Positions 33,346 through 41,292 of a DNA stretch of 64,000 nucleotides are shown piece after piece. The notes below the pieces were generated by a model. The model saw only the letters and a list, made by a program, of their open reading frames with translations. It was not told the DNA's origin and made no database searches. How positions within the stretch are numbered: the first letter of the stretch is position 1; each line of letters opens with the position of its first letter. The stretch is from Cytophagales bacterium (lineage in GTDB: Bacteria; Bacteroidota; Bacteroidia; Cytophagales; Spirosomataceae): assembly GCA_013298215.1 (NCBI GenBank), contig JAAFKE010000006.1, positions 35,285 through 99,284 on the forward strand, written 5' to 3'. The position numbers and the translations under genes were made by a program.

Positions 33346-35556
33346 TTAGTTTGCTACCTCCGACAGGAACTTAATGCGCATCAAACGCAGCTCCTCCTCC
33401 GTAATGTCGTCGCCGTGGAAAGCCCCCATGGCCACGCCAATACTGTCGGTTTCGGTAGTCATAAAATAATCAAAAATATCATTTTGGCGGTCGCCGTCCA
33501 TGATCTGGTTAATGTAATAGTCTAAGTTCAGTTTTGTTCCCGAATAGCAAATGTGTTCAATCTCCTCGATGAGCTCGTCCATGGCCAAAGATTTGCATTC
33601 GGCTATTTCGTCCAAATCGACTTTCCGATCGATTTGCTGAATGATATAAATTTTTACTTTCGATTTATTAACCGCCGACTTAACGACCACGTCCTGCGCC
33701 GTTTCAATGTCGTTTTCTTTCACGTATTTGGTAATCGTATCCAAAAACGGGTGGCCAAACTTTTGTACTTTGCCCATTCCTACCCCGTTTATTTGCGCCA
33801 TTTCTTGGAGCGTGGTGGGGTAGGTTGTCGCCATTTCTTCGAGCGACGGATCCTGAAAGAGTACGTAAGGTGGGAGATTTTTTTCTTTCGCTAATTTTTT
33901 ACGCAGCGCTTTGAGCAGTGCCAGCAGGGCTTCGTCGTAGGCTCCCGCCCCATTTGCGCCACCCACCGAGTCGTCATCGTCGGTTTTGTTGTCTTCGGCT
34001 ACGTCGTAGTGGTGGTCGTTCGACATCGAGATTGGGTACGGATCGGCCATGTATTTTTCGCCTTTCTCGCTCATTTTCAGGATACCATAGTTTTCGGCAT
34101 CTTTAAACAAATAGCCAAAAACAGTCATGTGCCGCACCACCGTCTGCCAAAACTCAACTGTTTCGTTGTATGCCCTTCCTGCCCCAAAAACCGCCAGTTT
34201 GTCGTGCTCATAACTGGTCACGTATTGGTTGTCGGTGGCCGTTAGTAAATCGGCAATGTGTTCGCAATCAAAACGCTCTTCGGTTAGTTTAACGGCTTTA
34301 AGGGCCAAAACTGCCTCGTCTTGCACCTTAAATTTAGGGGTGGGTTTCAGGCAATTATCGCAAAAACCGCAGTCTTTATCGGAATATTCACCAAAATAAC
34401 TCAATAATTGTCGGCGGCGGCAGGCGCCCAAATTGGCGTAGGCCACCATCTCGTTGAGCAGGTGCTTGGCGTTGTCGCGCTCGGTTACGGTTTTATCTTT
34501 GTTAAACTTTTCTAATTTTACAATATCGTCGATGCTGTAAAACATAATACAGTTGCCTTCCAGACCGTCGCGCCCGCCCCGGCCTGTTTCTTGGTAGTAG
34601 CCCTCGAGCGATTTGGGTGCGTCATAATGGATCACAAAGCGAACATCGGGCTTGTCGATTCCCATTCCGAAGGCAATGGTGGCGCAAATCACGTCCGACT
34701 CCTCGTTGAGGAAAGCATCCTGGTTGTGCATCCGCGTTTGCGCGTCTAAGCCTGCGTGGTAGGGCAATGCCTTAATGTCGTTCACGACCAAAAACTCGGC
34801 TACCTCCTCCACCGTTTTGCGGCTTAGGCAATAAATAATCCCCGATTTGCCCTTGTTGTGTTTTATGTACCGAATGAGCTGTTTTTTAACGTCGGTAATA
34901 TTGTTTTTTGCGCGAATTTCGTAGTACAAATTTTTCCGATTAAACGACGACTTAAACAGCCGCGCGTCCTCCATTCGCAGGTTTTTAATGATGTCTTGCT
35001 GAACCTTGGGCGTGGCCGTGGCCGTGAGGGCAATAACGGGCAGCTCGCCGATGGCATCTATAATACCACGAATGCGCCGGTATTCTGGCCTAAAATCGTG
35101 TCCCCATTCCGAGATACAGTGCGCCTCGTCGATGGCCACGAAGGAGATTTTGGTGCGCTGCAAAAACTCTAAGTTCTCTTCCTTGGTGAGCGATTCTGGT
35201 GCAATATAGAGCAGGCGTAGCTCGCCGCTGAGTGCGTCTTTTTTTACCCGGTTAATCTCCCCTTTGCTCAACGTTGAGTTCAAAAATTGGGCATTGACTC
35301 CGAATGCGTTTAGCTGATCTACCTGGTTTTTCATCAGGGCAATGAGCGGCGAAATCACAATGGCCATGCCATCCAAAGAAATAGCGGGTAGTTGATAACA
35401 CAGCGACTTGCCCGCGCCAGTGGGCATGATAACGAACGTGTCGTTGCCAGCCATCAAATTGTGAACAATGGCCTCCTGCTCGCCGCGATACTGGTTATAA
35501 CCAAAAACTTCCCTGAGTTTTTCTTTTAACGCCTGCTGAATGGATACTTCTACCAT
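33346..35556 (-). CDS. recQ: ATP-dependent DNA helicase RecQ
   Basis: 736 residues. Superfamily 2 helicase motifs: FVIMPTGAGKSLCYQLPAIS (Walker A), FVAIDEAHCISEWGHDFRPE (DEAH and the RecQ aromatic-rich loop), ALTATATPKVQQDI and YYQETGRGGRDG (motif VI). Zinc-binding Cys are in CRRRQLLSYF and DCGFCDNC, then a winged-helix RQC region. An HRDC domain lies at about 535-615 (LLALLKALRKKLAKEKNLPP). An extra C-terminal about 110 residues follow. It unwinds DNA in recombinational repair. First gene of the unit with purD and ricT. Confidence 0.96.
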   Translation of the reverse strand: MVEVSIQQALKEKLREVFGYNQYRGEQEAIVHNLMAGNDTFVIMPTGAGKSLCYQLPAISLDGMAIVISPLIALMKNQVDQLNAFGVNAQFLNSTLSKGEINRVKKDALSGELRLLYIAPESLTKEENLEFLQRTKISFVAIDEAHCISEWGHDFRPEYRRIRGIIDAIGELPVIALTATATPKVQQDIIKNLRMEDARLFKSSFNRKNLYYEIRAKNNITDVKKQLIRYIKHNKGKSGIIYCLSRKTVEEVAEFLVVNDIKALPYHAGLDAQTRMHNQDAFLNEESDVICATIAFGMGIDKPDVRFVIHYDAPKSLEGYYQETGRGGRDGLEGNCIMFYSIDDIVKLEKFNKDKTVTERDNAKHLLNEMVAYANLGACRRRQLLSYFGEYSDKDCGFCDNCLKPTPKFKVQDEAVLALKAVKLTEERFDCEHIADLLTATDNQYVTSYEHDKLAVFGAGRAYNETVEFWQTVVRHMTVFGYLFKDAENYGILKMSEKGEKYMADPYPISMSNDHHYDVAEDNKTDDDDSVGGANGAGAYDEALLALLKALRKKLAKEKNLPPYVLFQDPSLEEMATTYPTTLQEMAQINGVGMGKVQKFGHPFLDTITKYVKENDIETAQDVVVKSAVNKSKVKIYIIQQIDRKVDLDEIAECKSLAMDELIEEIEHICYSGTKLNLDYYINQIMDGDRQNDIFDYFMTTETDSIGVAMGAFHGDDITEEELRLMRIKFLSEVAN

Positions 35557-35645
35557 AATGTAATGAATGAACGAAAACTGCGTTTCTCGGTTTAGTGGTT
35601 TTATAGGTAATGCGAACTACATTCGCGCCATTGGGCGTTTTGACT

Positions 35646-35653
35646 TAACTTTG
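35646..35653 (+). promoter_or_regulatory. Bacteroidota -7 box ahead of kdsD
   Basis: TAACTTTG is a full match to TAnnTTTG; the expected upstream region has TTCG with a 20-nt spacer, a weak -33 box. Predicted transcription start near 35660 leaves about 20 nt before the TTG start codon, which supports that unusual start. Confidence 0.5.
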
Positions 35654-35680
35654 TCGCTCAATCAAAATTAGAACAGAAAG

Positions 35681-36661
35681 TTGAAAATAGAAAGACACAT
35701 TGGGTTGGATAGCCAGGAAATTGCGAGAAAAGTTTTGTTTCAAGAATCCGAAGCCATTGCGAAGGTAGCACAATTAATTGATCTTTCGTTTGAAAAATGT
35801 GTGCAATCTATTTTGCGCGCCACTGGCAGGGTGGTCGTTACGGGTATTGGCAAAAGTGCTTTAATTGGCCAAAAGATCGTGGCTACTCTCAACTCTACGG
35901 GTACGCCAGCCCTTTTTATGCACGCCGCCGATGCTATTCACGGCGACCTGGGCATGATCCAAGCCGACGATGTAGTGCTTTGTATTTCTAAAAGTGGCGA
36001 CACGCCCGAAATTAAGGTGCTCGTTCCGCTGCTCAAACGGCAGGGCGTGGTGCTGATCGCGCTGGTGAGCAATGTGGATTCTTACCTGGCCCAAAAATCG
36101 GATTTTGTGCTGGCCGCCCACGTGGAGCGCGAAGCCGATCCACTCAATTTGGCCCCCACCACCAGTACTACCGTGGCCCTGGCCCTGGGCGATGCCCTGG
36201 CTATTTGCCTCCTCCAAGCGCGGGGTTTCACGAGGCAGGATTTTGCGCGGTTTCATCCTGGGGGAGCTTTGGGCAAAAAACTGTACTTAAAAGTAAGCGA
36301 CATTTACCCCCAAAATGCCCTCCCGGTGGTCGGAATAGATGCCACCATCAAGGAGGTTATTCTCGAGATGACCACCAAAAGATTGGGTGCCACGGCGGTG
36401 GTGGCCCACGACCAAACCGTGGCGGGCATTATTACCGACGGCGACCTGCGCCGAATGTTGAACCTCCACCAAGACCCGCGCCCGCTCCGCGCCAGCGATA
36501 TTATGACGCGCCACCCGCTGGGCATAGCACCGACCGAGTACGCCACCAACGCCCTCGAGATGATGCAGACAAAAAACATTTCGCAACTTGTGGTCGTCGA
36601 AAACCAAAAACCGCTCGGCTTCGTACATTTACACGATTTATTGAAAGAAGGACTCGTTTAG
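35681..36661 (+). CDS. kdsD: Arabinose-5-phosphate isomerase (KdsD/KpsF)
   Basis: 326 residues. An N-terminal SIS domain (VVTGIGKSALIGQKIVATLN, HAADAIHGDLGMIQADDVVL, ISKSGDTPEIKVLVPLLKRQ) is followed by two CBS domains (KEVILEMTTKRLGATAVVAH; DIMTRHPLGIAPTEYATNAL). It converts ribulose-5-phosphate to arabinose-5-phosphate, the KdsA substrate in Kdo synthesis. The start is TTG at 35681: an in-frame stop lies at 35669-35671, no ATG lies between, and the family N-terminus matches from this point. Divergent from recQ. Confidence 0.93.
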   Translation: MKIERHIGLDSQEIARKVLFQESEAIAKVAQLIDLSFEKCVQSILRATGRVVVTGIGKSALIGQKIVATLNSTGTPALFMHAADAIHGDLGMIQADDVVLCISKSGDTPEIKVLVPLLKRQGVVLIALVSNVDSYLAQKSDFVLAAHVEREADPLNLAPTTSTTVALALGDALAICLLQARGFTRQDFARFHPGGALGKKLYLKVSDIYPQNALPVVGIDATIKEVILEMTTKRLGATAVVAHDQTVAGIITDGDLRRMLNLHQDPRPLRASDIMTRHPLGIAPTEYATNALEMMQTKNISQLVVVENQKPLGFVHLHDLLKEGLV

Positions 36662-36810
36662 TTTCTCAATTTGGTTAAATCATGAAGTTTGACCCAGAAG
36701 AATAAAATTAGCATTTATGCAATTTTGCCAACAAAAAAGCTGAATAAAAATCAAAAATCCAAATTATATTTGGTGTTTTGGTGACACGTAAAAAAAAAGT
36801 GTAAAAAAAA

Positions 36811-36843
36811 TTTGCACAACCAGTTCTAATCATTGTATATTTA
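36811..36843 (+). promoter_or_regulatory. Candidate promoter of the sigma factor gene
   Basis: TTTG at 36811-36814, 21-nt spacer, then TATATTTA at 36836-36843 (one mismatch from TAnnTTTG). A leader of about 90 nt would follow. Confidence 0.4.
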
Positions 36844-36942
36844 CGTCTAACACAAAAGAGAACGAACTTTTTTTTCAACAATAAACAATAGGAGGCACAC
36901 TATCGAGCGACAGATCTACGTTAACTAAATGGTAAGTAAAAA

Positions 36943-37545
36943 ATGGAAAAGCACCAAGTTAGCGACTGCGATCTGATTTCCGCGTATGTTCATAGTGGAA
37001 ACGAAAAAGCCTTTGCAAAGTTAGTTCAGCGTCACAAATCCAAGGTCTACACGACCATCTATCTGATTGTAAAGGACACCTACATTGCCGAAGACCTCAT
37101 GCAAGACACGTTCATAAAGGCCGTGGAAACGTTGAAGTCTGGCAGGTATAACGAGGAGGGAAAGTTCCTGCCGTGGGTAGTGAGGATCGCGCACAATTTG
37201 GCCATTGATTACTTCCGAAGAGACAAACGCTATCCGACAGTGGTGTTTGAAGATGGTACGAATGTGTTCAATACCCTTGACTTTGCCGAAGACTCGATCG
37301 AGTCCACTCAGATACGCCAAGAAACCCACGAACACCTCCGCGAACTGATTCAAAGACTGCCCGAAAGCCAACGGCAAGTGCTCATTATGAGGCACTACGA
37401 AGACATGAGCTTCCAAGAAATTGCCGATTCGACGGGTGTGAGCATCAACACTGCTCTCGGTAGAATGCGTTATGCGCTCATCAATTTGAGAAAGCAACTT
37501 TCTAACCGAATGCCCCAATATGACACAAACCTTTACTCAAGATGA
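36943..37545 (+). CDS. ECF-type RNA polymerase sigma-70 factor
   Basis: 200 residues. Region 2: AFAKLVQRHKSKVYTTIYLI, DTYIAEDLMQDTFIKAVETL and FLPWVVRIAHNLAIDYFRRD. Region 4: LIQRLPESQRQVLIMRHYED with MSFQEIADSTGVSINTALGR and the helix-turn-helix end. It directs RNA polymerase to a subset of promoters. No anti-sigma transmembrane gene is adjacent; instead a small soluble ORF overlaps its end by 26 bp, a layout often seen for Bacteroidota RpoE-like factors. Confidence 0.93.
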   Translation: MEKHQVSDCDLISAYVHSGNEKAFAKLVQRHKSKVYTTIYLIVKDTYIAEDLMQDTFIKAVETLKSGRYNEEGKFLPWVVRIAHNLAIDYFRRDKRYPTVVFEDGTNVFNTLDFAEDSIESTQIRQETHEHLRELIQRLPESQRQVLIMRHYEDMSFQEIADSTGVSINTALGRMRYALINLRKQLSNRMPQYDTNLYSR

Positions 37546-37765
37546 TGTAGTTAGGTACATCTACAACGAAACATCAACCAGCGAGAACGCGCAGATCGAA
37601 ACTGCGCTCGTGGCCGATGACACCCTGCTCGGTTTCTACCTGAGTGCCATTGAACTGGGAAGTTTGATGAACAAGATCAGACGGGAGCCGCGCCCGCAGA
37701 GCATCGAAAACATCTTAGAATATTCGAGAAATCACAAACCGAGGCCTCTATCAGCATTTGTCTGA
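37520..37765 (+). CDS. Small protein encoded in overlap with the ECF sigma factor
   Basis: 81 residues, soluble and acidic at the N-terminus (MTQTFTQDDVVRYIYNETST), with a basic C-terminal end (RREPRPQSIENILEYSRNHK). Its ATG lies 26 bp inside the sigma gene in another frame, implying coupled synthesis. There are no transmembrane segments and no zinc anti-sigma motif. It could be a regulator of the sigma factor; this is inference from position only. Confidence 0.7.
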   Translation: MTQTFTQDDVVRYIYNETSTSENAQIETALVADDTLLGFYLSAIELGSLMNKIRREPRPQSIENILEYSRNHKPRPLSAFV

Positions 37766-37787
37766 GCGGGGTCTCGGTTTATGTTTA

Positions 37788-37812
37788 TACCCAAACCTAA
37801 AAAATTTGGGTA
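37788..37812. other. Small inverted repeat downstream of the sigma operon
   Basis: TACCCAAA and TTTGGGTA pair across a 9-nt A-rich loop. No T tract follows, so it is not a classical terminator. The stronger terminator-like stem-loop is 33 bp further on. Confidence 0.4.
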
Positions 37813-37844
37813 GCAAAACGCGGCACTGACCAGTAGCCGCTCAT

Positions 37845-37882
37845 AAAATGTTGCGCAAACGCAATTGCACGCAACATTTTTT
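37845..37882 (+). terminator. Terminator-like stem-loop after the sigma operon
   Basis: Perfect 11-bp arms AAAATGTTGCG and CGCAACATTTT around a 14-nt loop, ending in T6. It would stop sigma-operon transcription. The -33 box of the next promoter lies inside its loop. Confidence 0.7.
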
Positions 37883-37894
37883 GCCTTACATTTG
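37864..37894 (+). promoter_or_regulatory. Promoter of the TPP riboswitch and TonB receptor
   Basis: ATTG at 37864-37867 (three of four -33 bases), exactly 19 nt, then TACATTTG at 37887-37894 (full TAnnTTTG match). The start near 37901 is just ahead of the riboswitch aptamer. Confidence 0.65.
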
Positions 37895-37911
37895 CGCAGC
37901 TGATCTCAATA

Positions 37912-37985
37912 AAGGGGTGCCTTAATACAACGGGCTGAGATTATACCCATTGAACCTGACACGGATAATGCCGACGAAGGGAACC
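37912..37985 (+). ncRNA. TPP (THI-box) riboswitch
   Basis: All conserved aptamer segments are present in order: GGGGTGCC, GGGCTGAGA, ACCC, TTGAACCTGA, CGGATAATGCC and GAAGGGAA. It binds thiamine pyrophosphate and lowers expression of the downstream gene when the vitamin is plentiful. No obvious intrinsic terminator follows. The first ATG (38011) lies within a small CCAA-TGCG-TTGG hairpin, so control could be at translation. The regulated gene is a TonB-dependent receptor. Confidence 0.95.
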
Positions 37986-38115
37986 GAGAACGACCGCAGA
38001 TCAAACACCAATGCGTTGGACGACTGGCCTGTGGTACACTCAAAAAGACACTGATTATTTTTCAACCACGGAACGGGCGCAGCCCCTCAGTCTGTTCACC
38101 AAACTGTTTCGTGTT

Positions 38116-40281
38116 ATGAGGTGCAACCTCCAGAATTTTCTATTTGCAACGCATCTGGCCTCGTGCCTCGGTGCAAACGCCCAAAAATTGCCCGTCGATT
38201 CGCTCCGCAACGCGCAGTTGGACGAGGTGGTGGTTCGATCGACCCGCGCCAATGCAAAATCGGCGATGGCCTTTACGAATGTGCTCCAAGGCGAACTTCG
38301 CAAACAAAACCTGGGGCAGGATATTCCTTTTTTGCTCAACAATACGCCGTCGGTGGTGGTCAATTCGGACGCGGGCGCGGGCGTTGGCTACACTGGCATA
38401 CGGGTGCGCGGCAGCGATGCCACCCGCGTGAACGTGACCATCAACGGAGTGCCGCTCAACGATGCTGAGTCGCAGGGGGTGTATTGGGTCAATATGCCCG
38501 ACTTTGCTTCGTCGGTGCAAAGTATCCAGATTCAGCGCGGCGTGGGAACTTCTACTAATGGAGCGGGGGCTTTTGGGGCCACCCTCAACGTGCAAACCAA
38601 CGCCTACCAAGCCGAAGCCTACGCCGAAACCAACGCCACGGTAGGGTCGTTTAATACCCGAAAAATAAACGCCATATTTGGTACGGGCCTGATAAAAAAC
38701 AAGTTTGTGGTCGATGCCCGTTTGTCTAAAATAACATCCGATGGCTACATAGACAGGGGGGCTACCGATCTTAAATCTTTCTACGTATCGGGTGGGTATT
38801 ACGGCACCAAAAGCTATGTCCGTCTCAATGTGTTTTCGGGCAAAGAGATCACCTACCAATCGTGGGAGGGCGTGCCAGAAAGCCTGCTCAAAACCAATCG
38901 TACCTTCAATGTTTATACCTACCCAAACCAGGTGGACGACTACCAGCAGGATCATTACCAATTGATTTCGTCGCACCAGCTGGGCAGCCAATGGCAGCTG
39001 AACGCCACACTTCACTATACGAAAGGACGCGGGTTTTATGAGCAGTTCAAAGAAAATGACCAACTGGGTAATTATGGCCTTGATGACGTTGTAATTGGCA
39101 CAAAAACTATTGACAGGAGCGATATTGTGCGCCGACGGTGGGTGGACAATGATTTCTACGGCGCGGTTTGGTCGTTGGATTATGAAGGCACGGGAAAGCT
39201 AAAAACCAGTTTTGGCGGCGGCTGGAACCGCTACGACGGCAAGCATTTTGGGGAGGTGATTTGGGCGCAGTTTGCCAGCACGGGCAACATCAGACACCGC
39301 TACTACGACAACGATGCCAGCAAAACCGATCTGAACGTTTACGGGAAGACTTTTTACCAAATAAACCAGCAACTTAACGTGTTTGCCGACTTGCAGGTGA
39401 GGAGCGTAAACTACACTTTTTTGGGGTTTGACAACACGCTCAAAAATGTAGATCAGGTGGCGAGCCTGACTTTCTTTAACCCCAAGTTTGGGCTTACCTA
39501 CGACCTCAATACCGACGCGTCTTTGTATGCCTCCTACAGCATTGGAAACAAAGAACCCAACCGAAACGACTACACCGAATCGTCGCCGAGGAGCAGACCC
39601 AGGGCCGAGCATTTGGCAGATTTGGAGATCGGATACAAACTGAAAAAGAAACGCGTTTCGGCGGGTATTGGCGGCTACTTGATGAACTACCGCGACCAGC
39701 TCGTTCAGACGGGGCAGCTGAACGACGTGGGAGCGAGCACCCGGGTGAACGTGCCCGAGAGCTACCGTGCGGGTGTAGAACTCGAACTAAGCGTGGCGAT
39801 CAGCAAAAAACTCCGCTGGGCTGCCAACGCCACGTTTAGCCGAAACAAAATACAGAATTTTACGGAGTATCTTGACAATTACGACACTGGGAACCAAGAG
39901 ATTAGGCCATTTTTGCAGACCGATATTGCGTTTTCGCCAAATACGATTGCGAGCAGTCAGTTTGTTTTGGCTGCCCACAAAACCGTCGAACTAATGCTTT
40001 TTAGCAAGTACGTGGGTGCGCAGTTCATGGACAATACCTCGAACGATGCGCGAAAACTGAATGCTTTTTTTGTGAACGACGTGCGGGCTACGTGGTCGCT
40101 GCACCCAAAATGGGTGAACAACATTACGTTTAGTTTGCTGGTAAACAACGTTCTAAACCACCTCTACGAACCCAATGGCTACACGTACAGCTACGTTTCG
40201 GAGGGAAAAACAACGACTGAGAATTTTTATTACCCGCAGGCAGGCACTAATTTTTTGGCGGCGGTGAGGCTGAAATTTTGA
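38116..40281 (+). CDS. TPP-regulated TonB-dependent outer-membrane receptor, probable thiamine uptake
   Basis: About 721 residues from the ATG at 38116, which gives a signal-like N-terminus (MRCNLQNFLFATHLASCLG, then ANAQ); an in-frame ATG at 38011 would add 35 residues lacking signal character. A plug domain (LNNTPSVVVNSDAGAGVGYT, GVPLNDAESQGVYWVNMPDF) precedes a barrel with conserved YASYSIGNKEPNRNDYTE and ends in AAVRLKF (terminal Phe). The riboswitch directly upstream indicates thiamine or a related compound as ligand, as known for TPP-controlled outer-membrane receptors of Bacteroidetes. No pnuT-like transporter or thiamine kinase gene follows; the next gene is convergent. Confidence 0.9.
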   Translation: MRCNLQNFLFATHLASCLGANAQKLPVDSLRNAQLDEVVVRSTRANAKSAMAFTNVLQGELRKQNLGQDIPFLLNNTPSVVVNSDAGAGVGYTGIRVRGSDATRVNVTINGVPLNDAESQGVYWVNMPDFASSVQSIQIQRGVGTSTNGAGAFGATLNVQTNAYQAEAYAETNATVGSFNTRKINAIFGTGLIKNKFVVDARLSKITSDGYIDRGATDLKSFYVSGGYYGTKSYVRLNVFSGKEITYQSWEGVPESLLKTNRTFNVYTYPNQVDDYQQDHYQLISSHQLGSQWQLNATLHYTKGRGFYEQFKENDQLGNYGLDDVVIGTKTIDRSDIVRRRWVDNDFYGAVWSLDYEGTGKLKTSFGGGWNRYDGKHFGEVIWAQFASTGNIRHRYYDNDASKTDLNVYGKTFYQINQQLNVFADLQVRSVNYTFLGFDNTLKNVDQVASLTFFNPKFGLTYDLNTDASLYASYSIGNKEPNRNDYTESSPRSRPRAEHLADLEIGYKLKKKRVSAGIGGYLMNYRDQLVQTGQLNDVGASTRVNVPESYRAGVELELSVAISKKLRWAANATFSRNKIQNFTEYLDNYDTGNQEIRPFLQTDIAFSPNTIASSQFVLAAHKTVELMLFSKYVGAQFMDNTSNDARKLNAFFVNDVRATWSLHPKWVNNITFSLLVNNVLNHLYEPNGYTYSYVSEGKTTTENFYYPQAGTNFLAAVRLKF

Positions 40282-40286
40282 GGGAA

Positions 40287-40625
40287 TTAGTCCAAAAACA
40301 TTCCCAAAAAACTTGATACGACCGATAACACAAAACTAAAAATAAGTGCCGACAAAATACTGCTGACCGTGAAACCCGACACCAGATAGGCCGCCAAATA
40401 CACGATGATAACGTTGATGACCAACAAAAATAAACCCAACGTAAGGAGCGTGATCGGAAGGGTGAGTATTTTTAGGACGGGTTTTACGAAAGTATTCAAC
40501 AGCCCCAGTACTATGGCCACGATAATGGCCGTTTTAATGTTGGCAACCTGAATACCAGGCAAAACGTTGGCGGCTATCATGACGGCTATTGTACTGATTA
40601 CCAATCTAACAAGAAGTCCAAGCAT
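40287..40625 (-). CDS. Phage-holin-family-IV-like membrane protein
   Basis: 112 residues with four hydrophobic segments (LVRLVISTIAVMIAANVLPG; AIIVAIVLGLLNTFVKPVLK; LGLFLLVINVIIVYLAAYLV; SALIFSFVLSVVSSFLGMFL). The NTFVKPVL motif is typical of the Phage_holin_4_2/YvlD-type family. These are chromosomal inner-membrane proteins of unknown role; nothing else phage-like is nearby. Last gene of a minus-strand unit after hisIE. Confidence 0.85.
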   Translation of the reverse strand: MLGLLVRLVISTIAVMIAANVLPGIQVANIKTAIIVAIVLGLLNTFVKPVLKILTLPITLLTLGLFLLVINVIIVYLAAYLVSGFTVSSILSALIFSFVLSVVSSFLGMFLD

Positions 40626-40646
40626 AGGGAGAAGTGTTTAAAAAAA

Positions 40647-41246
40647 TTATTTGTGTCGCTGGCGAAGTACGGCAATTATTTCGTCTAAGTCAATATTGCG
40701 GTGTTCTAAAAGGATTAGGTAGTGAAAAAGCAGGTCGGCGGCTTCGTCTTTGAAGAGCGCGTCGTTGCTGTCTTTGGCTTCTATGACGAGCTCGACGGCC
40801 TCCTCGCCCACCTTTTGGGCTATTTTGTTCGTGCCTCGTTCAAACAATTTGCTGGTGTACGAACCTTCGGACGGATTGAGCTTGCGGTGGCGGATAACGC
40901 CCTGCAAATAGTTTAGAAAGGAGGCTTGGCCCGCGTTTTTTTCTTCAAAACAGGTGTCTGCGCCAGTGTGGCAAACGGGGCCCACGGGGTTGGCCTTCAC
41001 AAGGATCGTGTCGCCGTCGCAATCTATCCGCACCTCAACGACGTGCATAAAATTGCTCGACGTTTCCCCTTTGGTCCAAAGGCGGTTTTTGGAACGGCTA
41101 AAAAAAGTAACCACGCCCTCGGCCAGGGTTTTCTGGTAGGCATCGGCGTTCATGTAGCCCAGCATCAGCACCTTGCACGTTACGGCATCTTGAACAACCG
41201 CTGGCACGAGGCCATCGGGCGATTTGTCGAAATTAATATTGCTCAA
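40647..41246 (-). CDS. hisIE: Bifunctional phosphoribosyl-AMP cyclohydrolase / phosphoribosyl-ATP pyrophosphatase
   Basis: Histidine synthesis, steps two and three. HisI part: DGLVPAVVQDAVTCKVLMLG, VTFFSRSKNRLWTKGETS, with the metal-binding CDGDTILVKANPVGPVCHTG and its following ADTCF. HisE part from about 115: KLNPSEGSYTSKLFERGTNK, KVGEEAVELVIEAKDSNDAL, ADLLFHYLILLEHR. The chosen start is TTG at 41246, giving LSNINFDKSPDGL, the usual family N-terminus; the same frame could begin at TTG 41300, overlapping the M15 peptidase gene. There is no other his gene nearby. Confidence 0.93.
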   Translation of the reverse strand: MSNINFDKSPDGLVPAVVQDAVTCKVLMLGYMNADAYQKTLAEGVVTFFSRSKNRLWTKGETSSNFMHVVEVRIDCDGDTILVKANPVGPVCHTGADTCFEEKNAGQASFLNYLQGVIRHRKLNPSEGSYTSKLFERGTNKIAQKVGEEAVELVIEAKDSNDALFKDEAADLLFHYLILLEHRNIDLDEIIAVLRQRHK

Positions 41247-41292
41247 TTTATTTGTTGGTAGTATGCGTTTTAACGCGGGACATTTGCCCGCA

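Noticed and set aside
38140-39063. 307-codon minus-strand ORF opposite the TonB receptor
   Set aside because: Antisense shadow of the well-supported receptor gene with no recognisable protein features.
40287-40625. Prophage remnant suggested by the holin-like protein
   Set aside because: The family is widespread as a chromosomal membrane protein, and no other phage gene is near; it sits in a tight housekeeping unit.
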